Position numbers and translations under genes: made by a program | Shown here: positions 1 to 12,842 of the stretch, in pieces | How positions within the stretch are numbered: the first letter of the stretch is position 1 | How the letters are laid out: each line of letters opens with the position of its first letter | Notes under the pieces: generated by a model | What the model saw: the letters and a program-made list of their open reading frames with translations, nothing else | The model's database searches: none | What the model was told of the DNA's origin: nothing | Origin: Ustulina deusta | Taxonomy: Eukaryota; Ascomycota; Sordariomycetes; Xylariales; Xylariaceae | Direction of reading: 5' to 3' | Assembly: GCA_023159155.1 (NCBI GenBank) | Contig: JAJNNX010000064.1 | Span: forward strand, 69,501-133,500 | DNA: 64,000 bases

Positions 1-224
1 AAGTTTAATAATTAGTTATTATAAAAAATTTAGTTTTAAAAAGCTTTAAGTAATAATATTTTAAAGTTTATATTACTACTAAAAATTTATAATTTTAAAT
101 TAGGTAAGCTTGCTTAGTTAATATTATTATTTTAAAAAAATATTTTATAGGTTTTTAGGTTATATCTTTTTATTACTGCTAGATAATTCTTTTTGTTATA
201 TTATATAAAGTATTTATTTTTATT

Positions 225-3200
225 TATATTAGTTAGCCGGGCCTAAAAAAAGCTAAAATAAGTGTTTTATATACTAGTAGTTTTATATATTTAAAAGTTT
301 GTTTTTGTTCTAGTCCTATTATAAATAGTTTGATTTTTTTTAATAGTTAATTTAGAAAGGCAGTAATTTTACTAATATTATAAATAAATATATAAATATA
401 ATTATAGAGCCTAAAAAATAATTAGATTGATTTAGTATTTTTAAAATTATTAAAATCTTAATTTAGAATTGCTTAGATTTTTATAGGGTTAATTCTAATT
501 TTTATTTTAGTTTTTATAACTATTTTTAAATAGTTAATAATAAATATATTAAAATAAAATTTATTAAAATTTTTTTAATATTTAGCTTAATATAAGCAAT
601 AAATTATTTTTTTATAATAGGTTTAGTACTATTTTTTAGTTTTAGAATAAATTAAAATATTATTTATATAAATATTTATAAATTTGTTTAAAAGTTTTTA
701 AATTTATATATTAATAAAAGCTTGCTACTAAGCAGGTTTTATTTTTAAACCAAATAGTAAAACTTTTTATTAAAACATTTTTTTATAGATTTAAAAAACA
801 AAAAGATAGCATAATTTTATAATTAATAATCATTAATAAAAAACTTTAATAATATTTAGTTTTATAAAATAAGTAATATTATAATAATTAAATATAGTAT
901 TGCTAATATTTAAAACTAATATAATTTAGTTTTTTAAATATATATTTTTTTATTAGTAATTAATTATAAATTTATATTTAATTAATTTAAGTTTAAATAT
1001 AAATAAAACAAAAGTAATATTTAGGTTTATGTTTTATTTAATAAAGTTTATAGCTAATAGCTTATTTATAAATTTTTTTTAAATAAAATAAATTATATAA
1101 AAATTTAATATTAATAAAGCTTAAAGGTATATTTTTTGCTATTAAGTTTTAGTACTACATTAAATCCTAGTTATAATAGTAGTAAAGTTTTAGATTTTTT
1201 TTTAAAAAAAAATCTTTTTAAGTATAATAGCTAAAGGAGCAAAAAGCTTTGTATTGATTTTATATGCTTAGGGTTTTTTTTTTAGAAATAAAATTGGTTT
1301 ATCATTAAAAATCTTTTATAGTACTACTTAGCTAATTTAAATCTACTTTTTTTATAAAATATTAATTATTTTTAAGTTTTTTTAAAGTTTTTTTAGTTAG
1401 TTATTTTTATTTATTTTAGTAAAAGTAATTTTAGAAGTTTTATATAATTTTTTTAATAGCAGCTTAGTTTTTTTCTTTTTTAGAAGTTATTATATAGACT
1501 TTTTTTGTTTTAGGTTTAAAGGTTTTAGGTTTTTTTTATATTTTTTTAGTTTTAGTTATCCCTAAAATAATTGTTTTATTTTTAAAAAGTTATTTTAATA
1601 TTTAATAATATTTTTTCTAATATTTAATTGTATTAATTAGTATTTTTTTATATTTCTGGGTCTATATTTTGTTATTTATAGCTAAAAAGTTCAACTATAA
1701 TTATTAGCAAAAAATAAACTAATAAAAATAGATTATCTACCTAGATTAACTATTGTTTTTAGGTCTTTATTAGAACATTTTGTTTTGCTAACTATTTAAT
1801 ATTAATAATAATATTATAACCAAGGTTAGTAACCTAAAATATCTAGTTCTTAAATTATTAACTATTAATTTTTATAATATATATTAAATATTTGCAGATT
1901 TTGCCAACTATTTTATTTTAGTAGTTATAAAGCTTTTAAAATTCAATTAAACAAACTACTTTTATTTTTAATTATTATTTAACTTATTATATAAATTTAT
2001 AGCTAATTATTAAAAAAGTATAAGCTCTAGTATTATATAAAGCTAAAATTTTTATTTTAATATTATTAATTTATAATTAAGCAAATATTTTAAAAGTAAT
2101 TGATTTGTTTTAGCTATATATTTTAATTAAAATAAATAAAAGAACTAATAAAAAAATTTCTATTAGTCCTACTTATTTTCTAAGTTAGATAAACTATTAG
2201 AGCTATTTTTATTATAGCTTTTTTTTGCTGGTTAAATACCTAAGATTTTAGGCTTTTAGTTAGGGTAATTAATTAATATATGCCTTTTTTTACTATAAAT
2301 AAAACAGGTCTTATTATTTTAATAATCTTTTTTTTTATAGTTAATACTTATTTTAATTATTTTAAAGTAAATATTTTAGAACTTTTAAAGTTAGCCAAAA
2401 ATTAATAAGCAGGTTTGCTAAAAGCTTAATTATTTAAGTTAGATTTTTGCTTAGTTAAATTAGCAAGTTTAGTTTATTAATAGTTTTTATAAGCTTGCTT
2501 AGCGTTATATATTAACTTAATAACTTTATTAATAAATAATTTATAAAAAATATTTAAATTTATAAAAACTTTATATAGATTTTTTTTTAAATTTATATAA
2601 AAATAGTCCTATAATTTATATTTTTATTATAATTTAGCAAATTAATACTTTTAAGCTAAACTATTAAATATAGAAATAAATTTATTAATATTTTTATTAG
2701 TTTTATATATATAAGCTTAAAATATTTTATAAGTAATAACTATTTAGTTAGAGTTATAATAAATTATTAATAAAGCTTAGATTATTTTAGTAATATTACT
2801 AAATAGTTTTTTAATTAAATAAAAATATATTTTTATTAATTTTTTAGTATATTTTTTTAATTAGCTTATAATATATTAAAATTAGCTATTTTTAGTTTAA
2901 AACGTAATAATATTTTTATTTAGTTTTTTTGCTAATTTATAAACCTAGTTATTAAATAAGGCTTTATTTTTTATAAACTTGCTAGGATTAGTTTTTTATA
3001 TTTTAGCTTTTTTAGTATAAGTAAGGTTTAGGGTGCTAAAAAATAAACTAATAGAATAGAAAGCAGATAGAGCAGCAAAACTAAAAAGTTTAAAATTAGT
3101 ATTTCTAAATATATTTTTTACTATTAAATTATAATTATTTTTTAAAAGTGCTAAGGTAGGCGTATTAGAAAATTGGTGCTTTACTTTTTCTATTTATTAA

Positions 3201-3890
3201 AAAAGTTTTATTAGAACTAATATAGGGTTATAGGCCTATATAGCTATAATATTTAATATATTACTTATTTTAGGTTGTTTTAGTTTTAGTTTAGATTTTG
3301 CTTTTTTAGGTTTTAATCTTTTTTTTTTTTTATAAAAAAAAAGATTTTAAAATTATCCGATAATAAAAAGCTAGCTATACTTAGAAATTAAAGTTATTTT
3401 AATTATTTAAAAACTAAAAATAAAATAGGGGTATTTAAGGTTAGGTTTTTTATAGGTTATTAGCTTTTAAGTAGTATAAGGATCAAAAGTTTTATTAAAG
3501 TTATATTAAAGTTAGGTTTATATTATAAAATATATAATTTTTTATATTAAGTATATAACTAAAAAAAAAAATTTATTTATATTTTATTAATTATAGCAAA
3601 ATAAAAAATATATATTTATTAAACACTTATTAATAAATAATTAGTAAACTTAAAATAGTACTATAATTAATTAAGTAAAGCTTTTATAGCTAGTTTATTA
3701 ATATTATAAACAAAAACTTTAAGCTAAAAAAAAAGAAAAAAAAGAAAGAAGTTAGAGTTTATAGGGTGGGTAGATATAGACTCTGTGTGTGTAGCTGTAG
3801 AGTTATAGGTTGATCCGTGCGTAGATTTTCTATTTTATTGCTATGTAGGTTTGGAGTCCTTGCAGGTTTTGCTAAGACTGTACTAACTGT
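225..3890. mobile_element. Degraded repeat copy A, with extra 1.7 kb segment
   Basis: Copy A begins at the motif TATATTAGTTAGCC and ends in a stretch that includes ACTCTGTGTGTGTAGCTGTAG. Both ends recur in copy B at an offset of 3666 bp for the start. A segment at about 1729-3431 has no counterpart in copy B. It is flanked by CTAATAAAAA on the left and AATAGGGG on the right, where copy B has the single sequence CTAATGGGGG. This fits either an insertion with a short target duplication in A, or a deletion between short direct repeats in B. The strand and class of the parent element are unknown. Confidence 0.75.
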
Positions 3891-5920
3891 TATATTAGTT
3901 AGCCAGGCCTAAAAAAAGCTAGAACAAGTGTTTTATATACTAGTAGTTTTATATGTTTAAAAGTTTGTTTTTATTTTAGTCCTATTATAAATAGTTTATT
4001 TTTTTTTAGTAGTTAATTTAAAAAGGTAGCAATTTTATTAATATAATAAATAAATATATAAATATAATTATAAAACTTAAAAAATAACTAGATTAATTTA
4101 GTATTTTTAAGATTATTAAAATCTTAATTTAGGATTGCTTAGATTTTTGCAAGGTTAATTCTGATTTTTATTTTAGCTTTTATAACTATTTTTAAATAAT
4201 TAATAATAAATATATTAAAACAAAAACTTTTAATATTTTTTTAATATCTGGCTTAATATAAGCAGTAAATTATTTTTTTATAATAGGTTTAATACTATTT
4301 TTTAGTTTTAGAATAAATTAGAATATTATTTATATAAATATTTGTAAATTTGTTTAAGAATTTTTAGATTTATATATTAATAAAAGCTTGCTACTAAGCA
4401 GGTTTTATTTTTAAACTAAATAATAAAACTTTTTATTAAAATATTTTTTATAAGTTTAAAAAAAAGTAAAATAGTATAATTTTATAGTTAATAATAATTA
4501 GTAAAAAGTTTTAATAATATTTAGTTTTATAAAGCATATAATATTATAATAATTAAATATAGTATTACTAATGTTTAAAGCTAGTATAATTTAATTTTTT
4601 AAATATATGTTTTTTTATTAATAATTAAATATAAACTTATATTTAGTTAATTTAAGTTTAGGTATAAATAAAACAAAAGTAGTATTTAAGTTTATATTTT
4701 GTTTAATAAAGTTTATAGTTAGTAGTTTATTTATAAATTTTTTTTAAAAAAAATAAACTATATAAAAATTTAATATTAATAGGGCCTAAAGGTATATTTT
4801 TTATTATTAGGTTTTAGTACTATATTAAATCCTAGTTATAATAGTAGCAAAGTTTTAGATTTTTTTTTTAAAAAGAATCCTTTTAGGTATAATAGCTAAA
4901 AAAATAAAAAGCTTTATATTAATTCTATATGCTTAGGGTTTTCTTTTTTTTAGAAATAGGATTGGTTTATTATTTAAAATCTTTTATAATACTATTTAAT
5001 TAATTTAAGTTTACTTTTTTTATAAAATATTAATTATTTTTAAGTTTTTTTAAAATAGTTTAGTATAATTATTTTTAGTTGTTATAAACTTAATTATAAT
5101 AAGTTCTTTTGGAGTTCTTTTAGCTAATTGTTTTTATTTATTCTAATAGAAGTAATTCTAAAAGTTTTGCATAATTTTTTTAATAGTAGCTTAGTTTTTT
5201 TTTTTTTTAAATTATTATATAAACTTTTTTTATTTTAGGTTTAAAAGCCTTAAGTCTTTTTTATATTTTTTTTAGTTTTAGTTGTTCCTAAAATAATTGT
5301 TTTGTTTTTAAAAAGTTGTTTTAATATCTAATAGTGTTTTTCTAACACTTAATTATGTCGATCGGTATCTTTTTATATTTCTGGGTCTATATTTTGTTGT
5401 TTGTAGCTAAAAGGTTCAACTGTGATCGTTGGCAAAAATTGAGCTAATGGGGGTGTTTGAGGTTGGGTTTCTTACAGGTTGTTGGCCTTTGGGTGGCATA
5501 AAGGTCGAAGGTTTTGTTAGGGTTGTATTAAGGTCAGGTTTGTGTTATAGGATGTGCGATCTTTTATATCGGGCATACAACTAAAAAAAAGAGTTTATTT
5601 ATGTTTTGCTAACTATAGCAAAATAAAAAAAATATATTTATTGAACGTTTATTAGCAAATAATTAGTAAGCTTAAAGTAGTGTTACGATTAGTTAAGTAA
5701 AGCTTTTATAGCTAGTTTATTAATATTATAAATAAAGACTTTAAGCTAAAAAAAAAAAAAAAAAAAAAAGAAAGTTAGAGTTTATAAAGTGGGTAGATAT
5801 GGACTCTGTGTGTATGGCTGCAGAGTTATAGGTTGGTCCGTGCTCAGACCTCCTATCTTATCGCTATGTGGGTCTGGAGTCCTTGCGGGTCTCGCCAAGA
5901 CTGTACTGACCGTCACACCG
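3891..5920. mobile_element. Degraded repeat copy B, shorter tandem copy
   Basis: Copy B matches A from its first bases through about 5450, then continues with the last 470 bp of A, so it is about 2.0 kb against 3.7 kb. The terminal 160 bp are far less RIP-mutated than in A. For example, CTGTACTGACCGTCAC in B corresponds to CTGTACTAACTGTTAT in A, all transitions. A poly-A run at about 5747-5769 matches a purine-rich run in A at about 3726-3750. The short open frame at 5833-6072 crosses the repeat edge and is not treated as a gene. Confidence 0.75.
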
Positions 5921-8711
5921 TCCTCCCCAGGTCTCTCCTCACTCTTCAACCCTCTTCTCTAGTTTATACGATTCCAACATTCAACATTTCTCAGAACTCA
6001 AACTTGGACTATTATACTACAACATACACTCATACCACTGTAGCATACATAGGGTACAAACTTACACCGTAACATATATTCATACCACCCCACGCCCTAG
6101 AGTACCGGATAGTATGATCTCCCAAGTCTACGGATATAAATCTATCCATTCGCTATTGCCTTTGCTATTTCTCACACACAAGCTGGCCAGCCAGTCATTT
6201 AACCTGGTACATTATGGCGACAATTTTATCCCGTTTTATTTACAAGCAAAATCATATCACTATGCTCGGTAATACATGTGGAAGCATATGGTTAAGCCTA
6301 TCTTTATACCTATAGGCGTGGCAGCTCTGTCATAGACGTTGCCGTGGAAACTAACTCTACTTACTAAGTACTTAAGTACTTTCATAGTAGGAGGTGGTGC
6401 CGTGGATAGTGCAAGACGAGTCTTCTGGCTCTGGAATAGAATGAACATGAAAGTGCCAAGTGATGCGTACGATGCAAACGACGGGAGAGAACCTCGGAAT
6501 GCTGGTGGGCGCAATGAAGGAGTTTGCATTTCATGCATCAGAAATGGTCGAGAATACTACAAAACTGGAAATGGAAGACGCCCTCTTTGGCGGTCCCCAC
6601 GTCGGAAAACTCAGGCGGGGATGCCAACACGAGCAGGATTTAGCAATATCAACCAGATAGACAGCACGTTTCCCGACGCTTTTATTGCACATTCCTACAG
6701 GAACCAAGCAAATACAATAGGGAAATGGATGAAGGATACAAACAACAATGTTGCTAACCCCAAGCGCAAGATCTATAAACCACAGGTAGTACAATGTATT
6801 TCAAACCCTTAGCTAACAACCTCTGAAATGGAGTTTATCTAGCAGGACAAGACTTGGATGGTCAACAAGCAACAAATAAAAAGTATGATGATAATGTTAC
6901 TATCATTGCCTTGAAATAAGATGTAAATATTGTTATATAAGACAACAGCAACAAAACCGACCAGGTACACTTTCACTAAGAGACATCTTGACCATCTAGA
7001 GGATTTGTTGAAGGTCCATGTAGGTACCCCGTTATCTGTACCACTTATCCTAATTGAGACATAATCATCCAACACTGTCGTGCTTTAGGTACCTAGGTAC
7101 GCAGGAGTATAGTGAAGAGCGGGACAAATGCAGCCGAAAGTGTATGCGTACACGTACGTAGTGTAGTAGGTATCCATACACCGAATCAATCATACTACAT
7201 ACCCACGAATAGTAGGTGCCATTTATGCCACGTTTACCCCTTGCCAAGGCCGAAGTTGTGGTTACAGTAACACAATACCACACTATTTCTGCATGTGCAG
7301 TGGTATACTACGTAAGTTAGTATGTATCCAGAAAAAAAAAACAATACTCTTGTTCTAGGGCAGTAACTTGAAAATGTAATATAGGTAGTTACCGCCTAGC
7401 TAGATTATGTGTTTAATAGAACTACCTAGTGTACATACCAATCATGTTATTATGACAAGACATAATATTGATATAGCACACTAGGTAATATGCCTACTAG
7501 TAGTGTACTTGGTAGGTATTGTCTGCACTAGTGCAGACTATAGTACACGCATAGATGCTGTGGTCTAGGTGGACAGCCAATCATATAGACTTCCTGGGTT
7601 CCCCTGATTCTGTGGATAGGTACCGTAGTTCAAGTGCGTAAAAATGTGGGACATCCTGTTCGTCAAATTTCCTCTATCCTTGAAGCTTGCCTATTTTGGA
7701 CCGGGTCCGTCCCTGTTAAGCTTGGCGTTGGCCTACTATTCGACTTCGCAACCAAGAATGACCATTCACGAGCGAGAACCCTTCCTTGCAGATACCCTTT
7801 CCGGCGAATACCTAGCGTAGTGTAGGCATTTGCTAATTTCGCCTTTTTAGGTGATGCTGCCACAACCCGGCGAAACATCGCCGTTGTACCTGTCGCTTGC
7901 AGCGCTCATCACGGCATCGCACCGCGACCTTGTCCCCTCCCTCCTTTCATCCCTCCGCCGAGGTTCTTCTACACTATACAACAACAATAGCAGCCACAAC
8001 TGTAGGTACCTACCTAGTAGTTAGATAGGTGCGCCGTAGTACCTATGCTGCAACAGCTAATGCAGTATCTGGGTAGTGTAATGTCATGGCTTTTCCCCCT
8101 CGTTGTTCAACATCGTGGAGATCCACGCCGGCGATAGTCCCATTACCACGTTTTCTCTCTTTTTCTGCATCGTCGTGGTAATCGACAGACGGCTTCAGCA
8201 GCACGCCCTCCTTTTACCTTTACATCTGTAGCCCCTTCAATCGGCGCTCCCACGTAGTATTTTCGACACGCTCATTCAATACACACATCCACACGAATAT
8301 CGAGTCGCAGGCCGCCTCTCGAGCTGACGCGACACTGACATTGCGCAAATCTGAACTACCAACGGAACACTATCTTTGGGATCTCCAACGCGGGCGCCAA
8401 TCAACAGATCTGAACGAACGCACAGCATACGTAGATGCGTAGCCGAGATTCCTTTACTATTTCGAGACCAACAAGAGTAGTACAAGCTCACGGCCTGTTG
8501 GTATTTGGGTTGCATACCTTGGACGCCGAGAGCACTACTCGCTCCCGCCGTTTCCATTTCGTTCCTAGCCGTCGCCTCTCTTACGTGCACTCCTCTTGAC
8601 TCACCGCCCGGCTGGAAGAGAGGTTACAACAAAGGGCACGCGTAGTGGGACAACCGACAACCCCTGCTTCGACCGATAAGTGCTGCGAGCCGTCTCGCCG
8701 AATCCACCACA
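5921..8711. other. Spacer with TAGGTA motifs; 5' leader of next gene
   Basis: The spacer holds short open frames only (up to 157 codons at 6339-6812). They show no family resemblance and overlap open frames in other phases. The motif TAGGTA/TACCTA and its palindromic joins recur, for example near 7088, 7375, 7990 and 8010. The last several hundred bases are rich in CT runs and probably carry the promoter and leader of the gene starting at 8712. No RNA gene was seen. Confidence 0.5.
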
Positions 8712-10815
8712 ATGGTGTCATTCTTTGGATTGAAGATTGGGGGCGAGAAGAAGAAGTAAGTAGGACGACAGCGCACGCCGTCACCATACTAATGAGATTA
8801 GAAAATCCTCGAAAGATCTCCAGATATCTGCTCCCCAACCTCGGAATCTCGATGACCCCAATGCCGCCGACAACTTCTTTGACTTCAAATATGGGCTCAA
8901 TCCTTCTTATGAAGCGAGTGTCTATTCACTGTCGAAACAAGAGTCTGGACAGTCCTCACTGTCAATAAAGAGCAAATTTAAGGGTCTCAAAGTCGCTCCT
9001 TTTGTCTCGAATAAGTTCGGTTCGAGCATGATAGATCTTCCAGCCCCGCCCAGCCTCCGCCACCACGCATCTAATCCTAGCCTTGGTCGCCGATGGAAAA
9101 CCGGCTCGTCAACGAGCCTGAGCTTTGTCCCCCCTAATTTCCACTCGATGGCTCGGCCCAGCACGTCCGATGGCAAAAGCAAGACCTGGGTCAACCCGCT
9201 TGATGTACACTTCACCCGGGATTCGTCAAAACCAGGCTTTAAGGGACCCTTGAGTCCGGCGTTAACTATGGGCGATGACGGGCCAAGCACGCCAGTGAGT
9301 GCGGCACCCAAGTCACCACTCGGTCAATACGAATTAAAGCTAGATCTTCCAAGCGATGTGTCTTCATTTGCAGATTTTGGAAACTTCAACGAGACCGTCG
9401 AGGCTCCTGCACCTCTATGCATAAAAAAACAAGCCTCTACTCGGCTGTTAGCCAAGCCGCAGGTAGAGGGCCAGTCCCCTCAGAAGCCTCCGTCTCCGCC
9501 GCAGTCCATTAATGATAGAGACGTGCTTGCAAATCCGGTACTAAACCCGCCCAAACTGCCAGAGGCCGAGGTGCGGCCGCCTAGCGCCCAGAGCCACCGT
9601 AGCATTCCATCAGGGCTTGAGGAACTCCAAAATGCTATATCAAATTTTGGGCCGTCGTCTCTACCCTCGCCATCCACAACCCCCCGTGCAAGTGAAGAGA
9701 AGCCTCCAACCTCAGCCATTTCTCCCAGGCCTACTTCGTCACTTACGAAAAGGGGTCACGCCAAACCGGTTATTCAAAACGTCCGTGCCAAGCGAGACAC
9801 GCTCACCATTAATCCGCAACGCAGGCGCAGCTTGCAGATGAAGATTGAAGCGGTCGAGAGCGGCAACATTCCCTCGCTATCTCTGTTTGACCGGTCGAAG
9901 ACATCGAACAGCGGGCGCTTCCTTGAACGTCCACCTCCGCTTACCCTCAATACGGGTTTTCGTCGAAGCGATGGGCCGCGAAGCGCGCCATTCCTACCAA
10001 ATTCGACGTGGTCACTTACACCCACGAACGTGAAATCACCACTGCGATTAGAAGTTGGAGTACAAGAGAAGCCTGGTTGCCAAACACCCATCAACGAGAC
10101 CTGCAACCAGCGCTCGGGGATTGACTCTCCCACACGGTCGTCTGTGTACGATGATGACGAGGATGACGTGTATGAACACCCTCCGTCCCCCGAGAGCACA
10201 AGTCCTGTGATGCCACTTACAGGCCCATTAGCGAGCCCTTGTTTTCCACCCTCATCCCAATCTCCTTATTCCTATTCTAGCATCTCTACATTCCCTCGCA
10301 AGGACGAAGTAGATAGCGATCGCAGTCTATCCCCAACTACCCCACCGGTTCCCCCTCGCTCCTCAAGGCGTAAACTACCCACGGCCGACTCGTCTTATTG
10401 GCCTTTGCCATCACCAGTAGTGCCTTCGTTTGATCGTGCCGCCATGTCACCTTCTCCTGCGGAATCCAGATTGCGATCGGGATCTGAGTCTGAGTCTGAG
10501 TCTTTCTCTGCTTACGAACCTCTTGAGCCGCCTCGCATCCCAACTGTCCGCTCCGGCGCGGAGTCGCCCACTTTCCGGTCTTTTAGTCGTCCGTGGAGCC
10601 CGACTGCGACAGGCGAATTCACATCACCTCAATTGAAGCGTGCTGAGACTGCAGGGCAGCTGTGGGAGACGGGGACGGGGATGGCAGAATTCGGAGGTGG
10701 GCTGAGACCTCCACCGCGGTCTACAACTATGAAGACTGCTAGGGCAGAGGTTGGGGTTCTCCAAAATGGGACTGTCCCAGTGGGAGAGGATAGTTTAAAG
10801 GGTGGTTATATATGA
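8712..10815 (+). CDS. Ser/Pro-rich conserved fungal protein, unknown function
   Basis: Two exons are inferred: 8712-8755 and 8802-10815, with a 46-nt intron that has donor GTAAGT, branch-like ACTAAT and acceptor TTAG. Splicing joins the start MVSFFGLKIGGEKKK in frame to the long open frame and gives 685 aa. Taking the first ATG of the long frame (9028) would lose 90 residues that read as real coding sequence. The protein is mostly disordered: proline and serine rich, with many SP/TP sites, an acidic patch around DDDEDD, and a Glu-Ser repeat near the C-terminus. No catalytic domain or membrane segment is visible. Proteins opening with a similar MVSFFGLK stretch are, from memory, common in filamentous ascomycetes and lack a named role. 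A cytoplasmic adaptor with many phosphorylation sites is only a guess. Confidence 0.8.
8756..8801 (+). other. Short intron, exon 1/2 of Ser/Pro-rich gene
   Basis: The 46-nt intron runs from GTAAGT to TTAG, with ACTAAT 7 nt before the acceptor. The reading phase closes: 44 nt of exon 1 leave two bases, which exon 2 completes as a lysine codon. It was chosen because both flanks read through without a stop and join a Lys-rich N-terminus to a Ser-rich continuation. Confidence 0.75.
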
Positions 10816-11549
10816 TGTGCCTGGAAACAAATGAATATTTTGGCTTGTCCGATCCCAGGTTGGCAGGGGCGCAAATGGACTATCTCAATTTAGTTATAAT
10901 TATCATTTTAGGAAGAGTTGGAAGGTGCATAGCGGATTGAGGGACTGTTGTCTTAATGTTTAAACTAATGTCTTCACATATTTTTGTTAGCCGTCAAAGA
11001 TACCATTTGAAATTTCATTGCACTTGAAGAACTGCGATCCTTTTTATCACTTCGCTATCAGCCGAGGCTAAAATCGGGTATCTCCAGTCTCGACGTCATG
11101 GAAACATAAATTCTTGAGGTTGCCATAAAATGTTAACCTTTGTGTGGCTTTATTAGAGGATCGTGCATAGCAATATCACTAAGAATCTTCTCATCTACCC
11201 ACTGCCTATCTTGTGAGCTGGGTATTTTGCCTGGCTCGGATATGAGGACCGAGCACTTTGTATACATTGAAAAGAGTATATAGTAGTAAATGACTTGATT
11301 AGATCCTTCGTATAATTGTGATCATCCTTGCATTAGCTCTAGTACCCTAGGTTTGATGTGAGATGCGATTGCAGGTCGAGTTTCTCGCACAATGCATCTA
11401 GTCCCTGCATTTATTTACATGCTATCACCAGCAAATTGTAATATAGACATAGTGCACCTCACTCAGGCAAAGAGGGTGTCCAAAAACTGGGAAATAGCTA
11501 AAAAGCGAAAGCTGCTTTGGTAAGTAGACGAAAATACAAAGCAACCCCG
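10816..11549. other. Convergent spacer, 3' UTRs
   Basis: This 0.7 kb lies between the stop codons of two convergent genes. It is AT-rich and has no coding frame of note, which fits two 3' untranslated regions. No further element was identified. Confidence 0.5.
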
Positions 11550-12842
11550 TTAGACTTGTTGCGTCGTCGGTTGATTCTCATCCTCGACAACCACTTGGCC
11601 ACTCCGGGCAGCATTGAGCGCCTTGAGCTTGGCGGTGCCGAAGCCGGCGATGCCGTCCTCCTGTGCATCGCCCAGCCACGGCTTCTTGGAATCGCCGAGC
11701 ATGCTGCCGGCCAGGAAGTAGACGAGCTGGCCGACGATGATGAGGACGAAGGCGATGGGGTACAGGAAGTGGATCTTGTACCCGAAGACGCGGACGCCGA
11801 TGATGGTGCCCCAGAAGTTGCCCGTGAGCAGGGAGATGTTGAAGAAGGCGGCGGAGGCGATGCGCAGGACGAAGGGCACGATGGAGTAGAAGAGCGTGAG
11901 CGCCAGCGTGTACCCCACGATGTACCCGATGACGGGGCCGGTGAAGTCGCCCGTCTGGAGACTGTGCCGGTCGAAGATGGCGGCCTGCACGCCGTTGATG
12001 AAGATGCCGAAGAAGCCTAGGAAGCCGAGGACTTCGTATGCGGGCCGCTTGCTGACGAACCACTCCTCGAAGGTGTTGGTCAGGCCGTAGATGGTAGCGC
12101 CGAGCAGCGCGAACAGGTCGCCCTTCAGCAGGTTTATGCCCGGGCCCCCGTTCGTGCCCTGGATGTGGTCGCTTGCCAGCAGGATGCCAGTGCCGCCGAC
12201 GCAGACCAGGATACCGATGATCTGGAAGACCTTGTACCGCACGCGGAGCAAGAGGAAAGACACGATGACGACGACGACGATGGCCCAGAAGTTGATGAGC
12301 TGCGCCGATAGGATGTTCGTGTAGTTGTAGGCGAGCACGGTGAAGTAGTTCCCCTCGACGTCCAGGAAGGAGAGGATGAAGTACTTCCACCCGTCACGCC
12401 ACAGAATGCCCCCAATCTTCCTGAACCCGTACTTGTACAGCGTGTACGTGAAGTAGAAGAGCGTCAGCAGCACGTAGTTGAAGAATGTCTGGAACGCAGG
12501 GATCGAGGTGTCGTGCTGGACCAGCAGCGACGAGAACGTGTTCGTCGCCGTGATAGCCAGCGCCAGCACCTGTCCGATGATGAGCACGAACCAGAAGTCC
12601 CGCGTCGTGAGGTACGAGTACCAGCGCACCCTCTTGCCCTCGAGCGCGTGCAGCGCCTGGCTCACGGCCTCGTTGTCCGCGCCAGCAGCATGACCGCTAG
12701 TCGTGGGAGAAGAGCCGGCACCATAGTCGGGGTTGATGCTGGTTCTGCCGCCGTCACTGGACACGGCGGCGGTGATCTCAACCGTGTTTCCCAGCGAGAT
12801 GGACTCGTCGCCTGGTTTTTGGGCAGAAGCGTGGTCTGCCAT
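11550..12842 (-). CDS. SLC35F1/F2/F6-family membrane transporter
   Basis: This single open frame encodes a hydrophobic protein with about ten membrane segments, the layout of the drug/metabolite transporter superfamily, SLC35F (formerly DUF914) branch. The first segment is around FWFVLIIGQVLALAITATN; later ones include a Val/Ile-rich helix after LINFWAIVVV, and one ending at GQLVYFLAGSM. A conserved family feature is ATIYGLTNTFEEWFV in the middle. The N-terminus (about 75 residues) is polar and disordered, and the C-terminus is a soluble tail. The start chosen is the ATG at 12842, giving 430 aa beginning MADHASAQKPG. An in-frame ATG at 12956 would add 38 basic residues that look like leader sequence. 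Substrates of fungal members are not established. The gene converges with the one at 8712-10815. Confidence 0.88.
   Translation of the reverse strand: MADHASAQKPGDESISLGNTVEITAAVSSDGGRTSINPDYGAGSSPTTSGHAAGADNEAVSQALHALEGKRVRWYSYLTTRDFWFVLIIGQVLALAITATNTFSSLLVQHDTSIPAFQTFFNYVLLTLFYFTYTLYKYGFRKIGGILWRDGWKYFILSFLDVEGNYFTVLAYNYTNILSAQLINFWAIVVVVIVSFLLLRVRYKVFQIIGILVCVGGTGILLASDHIQGTNGGPGINLLKGDLFALLGATIYGLTNTFEEWFVSKRPAYEVLGFLGFFGIFINGVQAAIFDRHSLQTGDFTGPVIGYIVGYTLALTLFYSIVPFVLRIASAAFFNISLLTGNFWGTIIGVRVFGYKIHFLYPIAFVLIIVGQLVYFLAGSMLGDSKKPWLGDAQEDGIAGFGTAKLKALNAARSGQVVVEDENQPTTQQV

Larger units (their letters stand above)
1..5920. repeat. AT-rich RIP-degraded repeat block
   Basis: The tract is extremely AT-rich and has no long open frame until its right edge. 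It consists mainly of two direct copies of one element, at about 225-3890 and 3891-5920, listed separately. Aligned positions differ mainly as C/T and G/A transitions, which is the mark of repeat-induced point mutation in ascomycetes. Base composition recovers gradually from about 5330, where the second copy looks much less mutated. Sequence 1-224 is equally AT-rich and probably belongs to another degraded element. The parent transposon class could not be recognised because no protein motif survives. Confidence 0.85.

Noticed and set aside
5833..6812. Open frames of 79 to 157 codons in several phases.
   Set aside because: They overlap each other on both strands, have no recognisable motif, and the first crosses the edge of a repeat.
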